Of a stretch of DNA of 64,000 nucleotides, positions 1 to 9,816 are shown one piece after another. The stretch is from Actinomycetota bacterium (lineage in GTDB: Bacteria > Actinomycetota > Actinomycetes > Propionibacteriales > Propionibacteriaceae). Position 1 is the stretch's first letter, and the number at the start of each line of letters is the position of its first letter. The DNA is taken from contig JAIUOT010000017.1 in the NCBI GenBank assembly GCA_020161015.1, positions 124,001 through 188,000 on the forward strand, in the 5' to 3' direction. The translations under genes and the position numbers were made by a program. The notes under the pieces were generated by a model. It was not told the DNA's origin and made no database searches. It was given only the letters and a program-made list of their open reading frames with translations.

Positions 1-2159
1 GCCACCACCCCGCGCCGCCGGAACAGCAACCGGTGCAGCGGCGAGGCCGCGGTGTTCGCCCGGGTGCGCGTCCACCACAGCGTGACCTGCGACTGCGCCC
101 GGGTGAGCGCCACGTACAGGCTGCGCAGCCGGTCCTCCGCCTCCTCGGTGTCGTAGGCGCGGCGGCGTCCGTCACGCCCGGGGGCGTCGCGGCCGCCCAC
201 GTCGAGCACGCGGCGGGTGCCCTCGTGGTAGGCGAGGCTCGCGTCGTTGTCCTCGTCGGGCACCCACAGGTCGGCCGCCTCGGGCAGCAGGACCACCGGG
301 AACTGGAGCCCCTTGGCCTTGTGCACGGTCATCACCTGGACGGCGTGCCGGTCGGTCTCCAGCCGGCGGACGCGATCGGAGGTGCTGGCCGACCGCTCCA
401 CAGCCTCCGCGAGCCAGGCCACCAGCGCGGTCCCGCGGAGGCCGTCGCTGTGCTGCTCGTGCAGGATCTCGGCGAGGTGGCGGTAGTCGGTGAGGTCCCG
501 TTCCCCGCGGGGACGGCGGAGGACCCGCTCGGCCAGCCCGCGCCCGTCCGGCCCTGCCTCGGCCTGGACGGCGGCGAAGAGCGCGGCGACGCCCTGGCCG
601 GCCAGCACCCGGGCCCAGCCCTGGAGGGTGCCGGCCCAGGCGGTCAGCTGCTCGTCGTCCGCGGTGGCCAGTCCGGTGAGGTCGCCACCGACGAAGTCGG
701 TGAGGATGGCCGCACGGACGGCGGCGCGGCGCGGCTGGTCCAGGGCCCGCAGCAGGGTGAGCCAGTCGCGCGCGGCGTCGGTGGCGAAGATCGAGTCGGC
801 CCCGGAGAACGCGACAGCGATCCCGGCGCCGGTGAGGGCGTCGGCCACCTGGCGGCCGAAGGCGTTGCGGCTCACCAGGATCGCGACGTCGTTCTCGCGA
901 AGGGGACGCCAGCCCTGCGCCGACTCGACCTCGACGCCGCTGGTGAGCAGGTCGATCAGCTCGGCGGTGAGGTCGGCCACGACACGGCCGCGGGCGTCCC
1001 CGGCGAACAGCGGCTGGTCCGCGGCCACGCAGCGCAGTCGCGCCGGGGCGACCCACGGCGAACCGGACGGCGCCCGCAGCCGGGCTGCGTGGTGGCTGGC
1101 GGTGACCGGCGGCACGGCGATCCCGTCGCCGAGAAGGGCGTCGGCGAACAGCGCGCCGACGGCCGCCACGACCGGTGCGTCAGCGCGGTGGTTCTCGGTG
1201 AGCGAGTACGTCGTTGCCGCCGCGACCGCGTCGGTGTAGGCGATGACGTCCGCGCCACGGAACGCGTAGATCGACTGCTTCGGGTCACCGATGAGGACCA
1301 GGGGCACGTGGCCGTCGAACGTGTCGCGCAGCACGTCCCACTGCACCGGGTCGGTGTCCTGGAACTCGTCCACGAGCACCACCTGGCAGCGGCGCCGCAG
1401 CCGCTCGGCGGCGGCCTGCCCCGAGACGCCGCGCAGCGAGTCGCGCAGCCGGAGGAGCTGGTCGTCGAAGGAGTACAGGCCCAGGCGCCGCTTGCGCCGG
1501 TCGAGCTCCGCGCGTGCCTCGGCGGCGAACGCGACACGCTCGGCGGCCCGTCCGTCCGCAGCCTCGGGACGCAGCGGCGCCACCGGCAGCTCCACCGCGG
1601 ACCGCGCGAGCGCGCGGGCGGTCTCCAGCCCGAACGGCGGGCCCTGCTCGGACCGGGCGTAGCGCGCGAGGTAGAGGTCGTCGACCACCTGGTCGAGCAA
1701 CAGGGAGAGGTCCTCGGTGAGGGTCGCCTGCGGGTCGGCGGTGGCGAGCACCCCCAGCTCATCGAGCATCGCCTGGCAGAACTGGTGGATGGTCATGATG
1801 CTCGCCGCGTCGAGCCCGGCGATCGCCCGGCGCAGGCGCATGATCCGCGACTGGACCTCCTCCCGCGGCGCGGCCAGCAAGAGCGCGTCGGTGGCATCCG
1901 GGGGTGCGTCGAGGGAGCCGGCCAGCGCGCCGGTCAGGACGTCGAGGCTGCGGCGCAGCCGATCGCGCACGCGGGAGCGCAGCTCGGCGGAGGCCATCCG
2001 GCTGAAGCTGATCACCGCCAGCCGGTCGGCCGACACGACACCCTCGGCGAGGTAGCGGGCGGCGAGCGCAGCGATCGCGTAGGTCTTGCCGGTGCCGGCG
2101 CTGGCCTCGAGCACAGCGGTGCCGGTGGGCAGCGGGCCGGCCGGGTCCCAGGTGGTCAC
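1..2159 (-). CDS. recB: Exodeoxyribonuclease V beta subunit RecB (C-terminus beyond window)
   Basis: RecB is the 3'-5' helicase/nuclease subunit of RecBCD, which resects double-strand breaks for homologous recombination. About 719 residues are present and the frame is still open at base 1, so the C-terminal nuclease domain is outside the window. Walker A is ASAGTGKT at residues 19-26. Further on are TIHQFCQ, the Walker B-type VDEFQDTD, GDPKQSIYAFRG, and late helicase motifs VMTVHKAKGLQFP and LYVALTRAQ, so the helicase core looks intact. The GTG start overlaps the recC stop in a GTGA, indicating translational coupling. In this gene order recD usually follows recB and would lie outside the window. 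Confidence 0.93.
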   Translation of the reverse strand, partial: MTTWDPAGPLPTGTAVLEASAGTGKTYAIAALAARYLAEGVVSADRLAVISFSRMASAELRSRVRDRLRRSLDVLTGALAGSLDAPPDATDALLLAAPREEVQSRIMRLRRAIAGLDAASIMTIHQFCQAMLDELGVLATADPQATLTEDLSLLLDQVVDDLYLARYARSEQGPPFGLETARALARSAVELPVAPLRPEAADGRAAERVAFAAEARAELDRRKRRLGLYSFDDQLLRLRDSLRGVSGQAAAERLRRRCQVVLVDEFQDTDPVQWDVLRDTFDGHVPLVLIGDPKQSIYAFRGADVIAYTDAVAAATTYSLTENHRADAPVVAAVGALFADALLGDGIAVPPVTASHHAARLRAPSGSPWVAPARLRCVAADQPLFAGDARGRVVADLTAELIDLLTSGVEVESAQGWRPLRENDVAILVSRNAFGRQVADALTGAGIAVAFSGADSIFATDAARDWLTLLRALDQPRRAAVRAAILTDFVGGDLTGLATADDEQLTAWAGTLQGWARVLAGQGVAALFAAVQAEAGPDGRGLAERVLRRPRGERDLTDYRHLAEILHEQHSDGLRGTALVAWLAEAVERSASTSDRVRRLETDRHAVQVMTVHKAKGLQFPVVLLPEAADLWVPDEDNDASLAYHEGTRRVLDVGGRDAPGRDGRRRAYDTEEAEDRLRSLYVALTRAQSQVTLWWTRTRANTAASPLHRLLFRRRGVV

Positions 2160-5100
2160 GGCGCCACCTCGCTGTCCAGGATCGGCGTCCAGATGCTGGC
2201 GGCGAGGGCGCCGACCAGCGTGGTCTCGCCGTGCGCCCCCGGCAGGTCGAGGCCGTCGAGGGGTAGGTCCAGCACGCCGGGGAACTCGAAGAAGGACTCC
2301 CAGGAGGCGTCGGAGTCGTAGTCCCAGCACCGCTGGAAGTTCTTGCGGCTGACCAGGCGGTCGTGCGGGTCCCGGTGGCTGAGCCGGTAGGAGACCCACT
2401 CGGCACCCAGGCGCGGCAGGGCCGGCAGCGGCCGGCTCAGGCCCAGGGCGTAGATCGCCAGGTAGCGTCCCAGCAGCGCGGACGCGGCCTCGCGAGGAGG
2501 CGCCTCGTACACCGCCCGGCGGCCCTTTCCGATCACCCGGGCCCGCCACGGCCCGTCCTCGGCTGCGGCGAGGGCGAGCAGGCGCAGCCAGCTGGTGAGC
2601 CGGTGCCGGGCCTGGAGGCTGGAGAACTCCGCCTGGAGCAGTTCCCGTCCGTGGGTGGACACCCGGCCGACCAGCGGAACGGCGCCGTGGCCGGGGACGT
2701 CCACCGTCAGCGCGAGGTCGTGCAGGGTGGGCGCCGGCAGCCCGGACGGCACCTCCCGCACCGAACGACGGGCCCCGGCCACCACCTGGTCGAGCAGGTC
2801 GTAGCCGAGCCGGAACGGCGGGACGTCCCCCCGCAACAGTTCTGCGGTCGCGACCGCCGTCGCGTCCCTGCCCTCCCGGAGCCGCTGGAGCACCCTGTTG
2901 CCGACGTGCCAGCGGGCGAGGTGGTCGGGCTCGATCGGGATGGCGTCGCCCGCCTCGGGGCTGTCGCCCAGGCTGATCCCGGCACGCTGCCTGAGCAGGG
3001 CCCGCGCCGGGTGGCCGAAGAAGCTGACCAGGTCGGCCAGCGTCACGCCGGCGGTCAGATCGGGTGGGGGCAGCATCTCCAGGTGGAAGCGCCCGCGGGG
3101 CTGCTCGGGCTCGGCGAGGGCCGCCGTGGCGGCCCGGAAGGCGAGCCGGTCCACGCTCGACAGCCCACGGCAGGCCGGGTCGAAGTATCGGGGATCGAAC
3201 GGCTGCAGCGGGTGCTGGACGGTGACCGCAGCCCCCGCCGGGCGCCCGTCCGCGGTGGACGCGGTGGCGTCCAGCGCCTCGAGGAGCGCCGCGAGGGGAG
3301 CAGCCGGCGGGACGTCCTCGTTGCTGGCCTCACTGCGTCCGCGGGCGACCACGACGAGGGTCTCCCGGGTGGCGTGGATCGCGTCCAGCAGTGCCTGGCG
3401 GTCGGCAAGGGCGGCCGACGGGTCACCGACCAGCGGCTCCAGGCCCAGCAGGTCGTCTCCGTGGGTTCGCGCCGGACGGGGGTAGCGCTCCGCATCCCAG
3501 CCCAGCAGGACGACGACACGGTGCGGCACGTGCCGCAGCGACCGAAGACCGCACACCACGAGGGAGCCGTTGCCGAAGGCGCCGCGCGCGGCGGTGTCGG
3601 CGAACTCGGACTCGATCGCCCGCAGCGCGGCGTGCCGGGGCAGCACCGCGTTCGACCCGCCCGCCCTCTCACCCAACCGGGACAAGGCGGCCCACACGTC
3701 GCCCAGCTGCCACTCCTCGCCGTGCGTGGTCTCTGCCAGGACCGACAACGCTCCACGGCAGCGCTCGACCCACTCGGCGAGCGTTCCCGGACGCTCGAAC
3801 TCCGCCATCAGCCGGGACAACCTGCCGACGAGTTCGGTGAGGCCGCCGACGAGGTCGACGTCGGAGGAGCCGACGTCGTCGAGCGGCAGGACGGTGCCGG
3901 CGCTGACGAGGTCGGTCTCGCCGAGCGCCACGCCGAGCAGCATCCGCTGGAGGCCGGCGAACCACGTGTTCTGCCGGAACCCGGCCAGGCCGTAGGCGCC
4001 GCGGTGGGCGGGGGAGAGCCCCCAGCGGACGCCCGCGTCGGTGACCAGTTCTGCGAGGCGCTCGCGGGAGTCAGCGGAGAACCCGAAGCGCCGGGCGACC
4101 GCGGGGTGTGCGCACAGCTCGAGAAGGGTGGACGCCTCGACGCGGCTGTCGGGCAGGCGGAGGACGTCGAGCAGGAGGCTCACCATCGGGTTCACCTGGG
4201 CGACGGACCGGTCGGCCACCTGCACCCGGAAGCGCTGGGCCGGGTGGCCTCCTCCGGAGGACCCGAAGCCGGCGGCCAGCAGGGGAGCGTAGGCGTCGAC
4301 GTCGGGGGTGAGCACCACGATGTCGCGCGGTTCGAGGGTGGGATCGGCGGCGAGGAGCCCGGTGAGGACCTCCCGGAGCACCTCGGCCTGCCGGTCGCGT
4401 CCGTGCGAGAGGTGCACCTGCACCGAGTCGTCGGCGCGATCGAGCACCATGGTGCCCGCCGGCGGACGGTCTGCCGCAAGGTCGGCCTGCAGAGCGCCGA
4501 GCAGGGTGGTGGTCGCCCCGGGCGGGGCGGCGTGCGGGGCCGGTGCTCCGGCGGCGGGGGCCGCCAGGAGGAGCGCCGCCTCGTCGGACTCGGCGGCGAG
4601 GGCCTCGTTCAGCGGGTGCCCGGCCGGACGCGCGAACTCCGCGCGCCGCAGTGTTCCGGACGCCGGTTCGGGGCGGCGCAGGGACGGGGCCAGCAGCAGC
4701 AGGTCGACGCGGTGGTGGGCGCCGAGCGCCTCCAGCAGAGCCAGGCGTCCCCCGGACAGTCGCTCGGGCGCGGGGACGGCGACCCGTGCCGGAAGGCCCT
4801 CCACCGGCGCGTCGCGGAGACGGGCCGCCACGGCGTCGCGCCGGTCGAGCGGGCTGTCGCCGAGTTCGGCAAGGAGCAGCCGGTACAACGCGGGCTGCCA
4901 GGCGCTCTCGACCAGCGGCTCGCCGTCGGGGCCGGTGTCGGCACCGTCGGCCCACGCCGCGAGCATGGCCGGCCGGTGCCGCGCGTACCCGGCCAGCTGG
5001 ACGGCGATCCGGCGGCTGGCGGACCAGCTCTCCCTGGACGCGGCGAGGTGGGTCCGCAGCACCTCCAGCTCCGGGCCGGTCGAGGCCAGCGCGACCTGCT

Positions 5101-5368
5101 GGACCAGCCAGGCCAGGCGCCCGGGCCGCCACGGGTCGTCCGCCCCGCCGAGCCGTCGCTCCAGGGCGTCGAACGAGGTGAACTCCACGCCCGCGCAGAT
5201 GCCCGGCGCGTCGCCCGCCGTGGCGAGCTGCTGCGACAGCCACCGCTGGAACCCCGGGCCGGGCACCACGGCGAGATCGAACGCGAAAGGGTCCTGCCGC
5301 GGCCCGGACCACAGCGTCACCAGTCGTTCGACGAGGTGTTCCGCGGTGCGGCAGTGGTGGACCTGCAT
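2156..5368 (-). CDS. recC: Exodeoxyribonuclease V gamma subunit RecC
   Basis: RecC is the structural, Chi-recognising subunit of RecBCD; it keeps a helicase-like fold without ATPase motifs. The protein has 1070 residues, the usual RecC size. Its N-terminus (QVHHCRTAEHLVERL) matches the family opening, and a RecC-type internal segment contains VVLLGWDAERYPRP. No Walker A is visible, as expected. It is the first gene of a recC-recB operon divergent from uvrD2. The ATG at 5368 lies 9 nt after a TAGGGT box with no Shine-Dalgarno, suggesting an almost leaderless mRNA. Confidence 0.93.
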   Translation of the reverse strand: MQVHHCRTAEHLVERLVTLWSGPRQDPFAFDLAVVPGPGFQRWLSQQLATAGDAPGICAGVEFTSFDALERRLGGADDPWRPGRLAWLVQQVALASTGPELEVLRTHLAASRESWSASRRIAVQLAGYARHRPAMLAAWADGADTGPDGEPLVESAWQPALYRLLLAELGDSPLDRRDAVAARLRDAPVEGLPARVAVPAPERLSGGRLALLEALGAHHRVDLLLLAPSLRRPEPASGTLRRAEFARPAGHPLNEALAAESDEAALLLAAPAAGAPAPHAAPPGATTTLLGALQADLAADRPPAGTMVLDRADDSVQVHLSHGRDRQAEVLREVLTGLLAADPTLEPRDIVVLTPDVDAYAPLLAAGFGSSGGGHPAQRFRVQVADRSVAQVNPMVSLLLDVLRLPDSRVEASTLLELCAHPAVARRFGFSADSRERLAELVTDAGVRWGLSPAHRGAYGLAGFRQNTWFAGLQRMLLGVALGETDLVSAGTVLPLDDVGSSDVDLVGGLTELVGRLSRLMAEFERPGTLAEWVERCRGALSVLAETTHGEEWQLGDVWAALSRLGERAGGSNAVLPRHAALRAIESEFADTAARGAFGNGSLVVCGLRSLRHVPHRVVVLLGWDAERYPRPARTHGDDLLGLEPLVGDPSAALADRQALLDAIHATRETLVVVARGRSEASNEDVPPAAPLAALLEALDATASTADGRPAGAAVTVQHPLQPFDPRYFDPACRGLSSVDRLAFRAATAALAEPEQPRGRFHLEMLPPPDLTAGVTLADLVSFFGHPARALLRQRAGISLGDSPEAGDAIPIEPDHLARWHVGNRVLQRLREGRDATAVATAELLRGDVPPFRLGYDLLDQVVAGARRSVREVPSGLPAPTLHDLALTVDVPGHGAVPLVGRVSTHGRELLQAEFSSLQARHRLTSWLRLLALAAAEDGPWRARVIGKGRRAVYEAPPREAASALLGRYLAIYALGLSRPLPALPRLGAEWVSYRLSHRDPHDRLVSRKNFQRCWDYDSDASWESFFEFPGVLDLPLDGLDLPGAHGETTLVGALAASIWTPILDSEVAP

Positions 5369-5377
5369 GGTGGTCCC

Positions 5378-5383
5378 ACCCTA
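5378..5383 (-). promoter_or_regulatory. Candidate -10 box of recC (near-leaderless)
   Basis: TAGGGT on the minus strand, 9 nt before the recC ATG. It fits the actinobacterial -10 pattern TANNNT. No clear -35 was seen. Confidence 0.45.
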
Positions 5384-5420
5384 AGGGCGGCCACCGACAG
5401 TCGGTGTCCGATCCACTGCC

Positions 5421-5426
5421 TACAGT
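5421..5426 (+). promoter_or_regulatory. Candidate -10 box of uvrD2 (leaderless)
   Basis: TACAGT lies 8 nt upstream of the GTG at 5435, with no Shine-Dalgarno in between, so transcription probably begins at or next to the start codon. This supports the chosen start. Confidence 0.45.
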
Positions 5427-5434
5427 GGGGTCCC

Positions 5435-7513
5435 GTGATCGCCGAACCCGCCGCCCTGCTCGCCGGCCTCGACCCGGAGCAGCAGCAGGTGGCGACGAGC
5501 TTCGGCGCGCCGGTGGTGGTGATCGCGGGCGCCGGCACGGGCAAGACCAGGGCGCTCACCCACCGGATCGCCTACGGCACGGCCATCGGCGCCTACCGGG
5601 CCGCTGCGGTGCTCGCGGTGACCTTCACCACGCGGGCAGCGGGGGAGCTGCGGTCGCGGCTGCGCGGGCTCGGCGTCCCGACCGTGCAGGCCCGCACCTT
5701 CCACTCCGCGGCCCTGCGCCAGGCGCAGTACTTCTGGCCCCGGGCGTACGGCTCGCAGCTGCCCGCGGTGACCGACGACCGGCTGCCGATGGTCGCGGAG
5801 GCGGCGCGGGCGCTGCGGCTCAGCCCGGACGCCGGTGCACTGCGCGACCTGCTCACCGAGGTGTCGTGGGCGAAGGTGAGCAACGTCCTCCCCGCCGACT
5901 ACGCCGAGCTCGCCGAGGCCTCCGGACGCGAGGTCGCCGGCCTCGATGCCGCCCAGGTCGGGCGCGTGCTGGGACGGTACGAACAGGTGAAGGCCGCCCG
6001 GGAGGTGATCGACTTCGATGACATCCTGCTCTGCGGGGTGGCGATGCTCACCGAGCACGCCGACATCGCCGAGGAGGTCCGGGCCACCTACCGCCACCTC
6101 GTCGTCGACGAGTACCAGGACGTCAACCCGGTGCAGCAGACCCTGCTGGACCTGTGGTGGGGCGAGGGCGGCGACCACTGCGTCGTGGGCGATCCCGCCC
6201 AGACGATCCACTCCTTCGCCGGTGCCACCCCCGCCTACCTGACCGGCTTCGCCGACCGCTTCCCGCAGGCCCGGGTGGTGCGGCTCGTCCGCGACTACCG
6301 GTCCAGCCCGCAGGTCGTCGGACTGGCCAACCGGGTGGCCCGCAACACCCGCCTGGGCACGGTCACCCTGGAGTCGCAGTGCCCCCCGGGCCCGGAGCCC
6401 CGGGTCCTGCCGTGCGCGAACGAGTACGACGAGGCCGAGGCGGTCACGCGGTGGCTGGTGGAGCAGCACGAGGCCGGGGTGCCCTGGCGCGAGCAGGCGG
6501 TGCTCTACCGCGTCCATGCGCAGTCGCCGCTGTTCGAGTCGGCGCTCGCCCAGGCCGGGGTGCCGTTCATGGTGCGCGGCGGCGAGGGCTTCTACGACCG
6601 CCCGGAGGTGCGCCAGGTGATGGGGACGCTGACCGAGCGGGCCCGCCGCGATCCCGGGCTGCCCTGCGTGGACGCCTGCCGCGACGTCCTCGCGCGCCTG
6701 GGCTGGACACCGCAGCCGCCGTCGGGGCAGGGCCGGGTGCGGGAGCGCTGGGAGTCACTGGCCGCCGTCCTCGCCCTCGCGGAGGACGTCGCGTCCGCGC
6801 AGGCGGAGGCGGGGGACGGCACGGCCGACCTGGCCGCGTTCGTCGCAGAGCTCACCGCCAGGGCACAGGCCGAGCACCCGCTGAGCGCGGACGGGGTGAC
6901 GCTGTCCACCCTGCACGCGGCCAAGGGGCTGGAGTGGACCGCCGTCGCGCTGGTGGGCGTGCAGGAGGGGACCCTGCCGCTGTCGCTGGCGGCCGGCCCC
7001 GAGCAGGTGGCGGAGGAGGCCCGGCTGTTCTACGTCGGCATCACCCGCGCCCGCAGCCGGCTCCTCATCTGCTGGGCGCGGGCCCGGCGCAGCGGCGGGG
7101 GCAACCGGTTCCCGTCCCGCTTCCTCGAGGGGATCACCCCCCGCCCTGAGCGGACGCCGGTACGCGCGGCCCGTCGGGAGAAGCCCACGTCGGCGCTGAG
7201 CGCCACCTGCCGGGCCTGCGGCAAGCCCCTGCACAGTGGCGCCGAGCGCAAGCTGCGGCGCCACGCGGACTGCCCGGCCGCCTACGACGAGGACACCTGG
7301 GCCCGCCTGGTCGCGTGGCGGCTGGGCGTGGCGAAGGAGCGATCCGTGCCCGCCTACGTCATCTTCACCGACGCCACCCTGATGGCGATCGCCGAGGACC
7401 GTCCCGCCGACGCCCCGGCCCTCCTGTCGATCCCGGGGGTGGGCCGCACGAAGGCCGAGCAGTACGGCGAGGCGATCCTCGCCCTGCTCGCCGGCGAGGA
7501 CGGGGCGGACTGA
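5435..7513 (+). CDS. uvrD2: ATP-dependent DNA helicase UvrD2-type with C-terminal HRDC domain
   Basis: Superfamily 1A 3'-5' DNA helicase, 692 residues, with a role in DNA repair. Walker A AGAGTGKT is at residues 31-38; FTTRAAGELR, VDEYQDVNPVQ, GDPAQTIHSF, TLHAAKGLEW and FYVGITRARSRL follow in helicase order. Near residue 590 a small Cys-rich segment (CRACGKPL, later HADC) resembles the zinc-binding linker of UvrD2, and the last ~80 residues are an HRDC domain ending in a SIPGVGRTKAEQYG turn. That layout matches mycobacterial UvrD2 (Rv3198c), which likewise sits beside an ABC1 kinase. The frame stays open far upstream, antisense to recC, so the GTG behind the TACAGT box is preferred. Confidence 0.92.
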   Translation: MIAEPAALLAGLDPEQQQVATSFGAPVVVIAGAGTGKTRALTHRIAYGTAIGAYRAAAVLAVTFTTRAAGELRSRLRGLGVPTVQARTFHSAALRQAQYFWPRAYGSQLPAVTDDRLPMVAEAARALRLSPDAGALRDLLTEVSWAKVSNVLPADYAELAEASGREVAGLDAAQVGRVLGRYEQVKAAREVIDFDDILLCGVAMLTEHADIAEEVRATYRHLVVDEYQDVNPVQQTLLDLWWGEGGDHCVVGDPAQTIHSFAGATPAYLTGFADRFPQARVVRLVRDYRSSPQVVGLANRVARNTRLGTVTLESQCPPGPEPRVLPCANEYDEAEAVTRWLVEQHEAGVPWREQAVLYRVHAQSPLFESALAQAGVPFMVRGGEGFYDRPEVRQVMGTLTERARRDPGLPCVDACRDVLARLGWTPQPPSGQGRVRERWESLAAVLALAEDVASAQAEAGDGTADLAAFVAELTARAQAEHPLSADGVTLSTLHAAKGLEWTAVALVGVQEGTLPLSLAAGPEQVAEEARLFYVGITRARSRLLICWARARRSGGGNRFPSRFLEGITPRPERTPVRAARREKPTSALSATCRACGKPLHSGAERKLRRHADCPAAYDEDTWARLVAWRLGVAKERSVPAYVIFTDATLMAIAEDRPADAPALLSIPGVGRTKAEQYGEAILALLAGEDGAD

Positions 7514-7550
7514 CGGCCACCACCACGGCACGCACCGCCCGCGCGGGCGC

Positions 7551-7556
7551 TAGGGT
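7551..7556 (+). promoter_or_regulatory. Candidate -10 box of the 7563 methyltransferase (leaderless)
   Basis: TAGGGT followed by 6 nt and the GTG start; no Shine-Dalgarno is present. Confidence 0.5.
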
Positions 7557-7562
7557 CGCGGA

Positions 7563-8432
7563 GTGGACTACCTGAGCATCAACCGGGCCAACTGGGACAG
7601 CCGGGCCGAGATCCACGTCACGGGCTACGGCCTGGACGCGCTGGCCGACGACCCCGACCGGCTCTCCGACGTGGTGCGCTTCGACGCCGGCCGCCTGGGT
7701 GACCTGCACGGCCTGGACGGGGTGCACCTGCAGTGCCACCTCGGCACCGACACCCTCAGCCTCCACCGGCTCGGGGCGCGGATGACCGGGGTCGACCTGT
7801 CCCCGGTGTCGCTGGCCGGGGCGCGGGCGCTGGCCGCGCGGGCCGGCGCGGACATCGACTACGTCGAGGCGGACGTCTACTCCGCGCCCGAGGCGCTCGG
7901 GGGCCGTACCTTCGACCTCGTCTACACCGGCATCGGGGCGATCTGCTGGCTCCCGAGCATCGCGCGTTGGGCCCGGACGGCGGCGGCGCTGCTGCGTCCC
8001 GGCGGGCGACTCTTCATCCGCGACGGCCACCCCGTGCTCAACGCCCTCGTCCCGCAGGCCATCGCCACCGACCCCGACGACCGGGCGCAGCAGCCCTGGA
8101 TCAGCGGTGCCGGCGAGACCACGCTCGCCCTCGAGTTGCCCTACTTCGAGCAGGAGCAGGCACTGGTGTGGCGCGAGGAGCAGACCTACGGCGGGGACGG
8201 CACGGTCGGCTCGCCGGAGTCGGTCGAGTGGAACCACGGCCTCGGCGAGATCGTCACTGCCGTCCTCGACGCGGGCCTGGTCCTCACAGCGCTGGTCGAG
8301 CACGACAGCATCCCGTGGGACGCGTTCGCCGGCCTGATGGCCCTGGACCCGGCGACAGGGGAGTACCGCCTGGCCGTCCGTCCCGAGCGGCTGCCGGCGA
8401 GTTTCACGCTGGTGGCGATCCGGCCGTCCTGA
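7563..8432 (+). CDS. Class I SAM-dependent methyltransferase
   Basis: 289-residue Rossmann-fold methyltransferase. The SAM-binding region is near residues 55-80 (HLQCHLGTDTLSLHRLG, then VDLSP), a post-I acidic residue lies in DYVEADVYS, and the central strand is FDLVYTGIGAICWL. The family acts on small molecules or tRNA-like substrates; nothing here identifies the substrate. It occupies the place where whiB7 lies in mycobacteria, between uvrD2 and the ABC1 kinase. The GTG start is preceded by a leaderless-type TAGGGT. It converges with the ABC1 kinase gene. Confidence 0.85.
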   Translation: MDYLSINRANWDSRAEIHVTGYGLDALADDPDRLSDVVRFDAGRLGDLHGLDGVHLQCHLGTDTLSLHRLGARMTGVDLSPVSLAGARALAARAGADIDYVEADVYSAPEALGGRTFDLVYTGIGAICWLPSIARWARTAAALLRPGGRLFIRDGHPVLNALVPQAIATDPDDRAQQPWISGAGETTLALELPYFEQEQALVWREEQTYGGDGTVGSPESVEWNHGLGEIVTAVLDAGLVLTALVEHDSIPWDAFAGLMALDPATGEYRLAVRPERLPASFTLVAIRPS

Positions 8433-8453
8433 GCCGGACGGGCGCCCGCCGGC

Positions 8454-9794
8454 TCAGTCGTTGCCGGCGAACCCGGGCAGCCAGTCGCGCAGGACCTGCG
8501 CGAAGTTCGCACGCACGTCGAGCTGGGACAGCACGGCGATGCCGCCCATCCAGACCCGGTAGATCAGCCCGTACTCGGGCGGGATGTTCAGGCGCGCGGC
8601 CACGCCGTCGGCCCGCATGTTGCCGTGCACCCGCGCGAACTGCCCGCGGGCCCACTCCCTGTTGAACGCGAACTCCTCGACGCTGGCCGGCTCCACGAAC
8701 GGCGCCAGGTAGTCCAGCGCGTCCTGCGGGCTGATGCCGTCGCCCACGAACCCCTCGTCGGCCAGCCCGGCCAGCATGTCGTCCGCGCGGCCCTCCACGG
8801 CGTGCCGGATGAGCCGGCCCATCGCTGCCGGCAGCCCGTTCGGCAGCCGCGAGACCAGCCCGAAGTCGACGACGGCCAGGCGACCGTCCGGCATCACGAG
8901 GAAGTTGCCGGGGTGCGGGTCGCCGTGCAGGATGCCGGCCAGCGACGGGCCGGCGAACAGGAAGGTCACGTAGTCCAGTGCGCTGCGGTTGCGCTGGGCG
9001 GGGTCCCGGCCGATCAGCTCGGTCAGCTTCGCCCCGTCGACCCAGTCGCTGACGAGCACCCGGCGGGTGGCCCGGTGCACCTTCGGCACGACGAAGCGCG
9101 GGTGGCCGTCGAGGGCGAGGGCGACCTGCTGCTGGGACGCGCCCTCGCGGGTATAGTCCACCTCCTCGCCCACGCGGGCGGCGAGCTCGCGGGTGAGCGC
9201 GACCACGTCCAGCCCCCCGGTCAGCGGGGACACGGCGGCGGCGAGCCGCTGGATCTGGCGCAGGTCGCTGGCCAGGGCGGCGTCCGCGCCGGGGTACTGC
9301 ACCTTGATCGCAACCGGGCGTCCGTCGGCGAGCCGTGCGCGGTGCACCTGCCCGATGGACGCCGCCGCGGCCGGTCGCAGGTCGACCTCGGCGAACTCGC
9401 GCCGCCAGTCGGTGCCGAGTTCTGCGCGGAGCACGGCCTGGGCCCGCGAGGACGGCATCGGCGGGGCCGCGTCCTGCAGCTTGCGCAGGCGTTCGCGGAA
9501 CGGTCCGGCCACGTCCTCGGGCAGCATCGCCTCGAACAGGCTGAGCGCCTGCCCGAATTTCATCGCGCCGCCCTTCAGCTCGCCGAGAACCTGGAACAGC
9601 TGCTCGGCCGCCGCGTCGCGCAGGTCGGCGTCCACCTCGTCGGCCGGTGCGCCGAGGAGGCGCCGGCCCACGCCGACCCCGGCGCGCGCCGCGGCACCGA
9701 GGGGGAGGCTCAGCAGGCGGGCTCCGCGTCCGAAGGTCGACTCCGGGAGCACACGGCCACGGTCGTCGGCCGAGGCCTGGGGTTCTGTGGTCAC
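8454..9794 (-). CDS. ABC1/UbiB/AarF-family atypical protein kinase
   Basis: 446-residue ABC1-family protein. The diagnostic KxGQ motif is in MKFGQALSLFE; AAASIGQVHRARL is the A-rich nucleotide loop, VAIKVQYPG holds the lysine, and HGDPHPGNF plus VVDFG are the catalytic and metal-binding loops. UbiB-type members act as ATPases in quinone or lipid metabolism; the exact role in actinobacteria is not known to me. The frame is open further upstream, but the GTG at 9794 starts a normal family N-terminus. Its neighbours match those of mycobacterial Rv3197 (UvrD2 on one side, a ThiF-like protein on the other). Confidence 0.88.
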   Translation of the reverse strand: MTTEPQASADDRGRVLPESTFGRGARLLSLPLGAAARAGVGVGRRLLGAPADEVDADLRDAAAEQLFQVLGELKGGAMKFGQALSLFEAMLPEDVAGPFRERLRKLQDAAPPMPSSRAQAVLRAELGTDWRREFAEVDLRPAAAASIGQVHRARLADGRPVAIKVQYPGADAALASDLRQIQRLAAAVSPLTGGLDVVALTRELAARVGEEVDYTREGASQQQVALALDGHPRFVVPKVHRATRRVLVSDWVDGAKLTELIGRDPAQRNRSALDYVTFLFAGPSLAGILHGDPHPGNFLVMPDGRLAVVDFGLVSRLPNGLPAAMGRLIRHAVEGRADDMLAGLADEGFVGDGISPQDALDYLAPFVEPASVEEFAFNREWARGQFARVHGNMRADGVAARLNIPPEYGLIYRVWMGGIAVLSQLDVRANFAQVLRDWLPGFAGND

Positions 9795-9816
9795 GCGCCC
9801 AGTGTGCCCACCCTCC

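Noticed and set aside
2363..5434. Very long open frame antisense to recC running into uvrD2
   Set aside because: It is a by-product of GC-rich codons; the peptide is Gly/Arg/Gln-rich with no family resemblance, and uvrD2 homology begins only at 5435.
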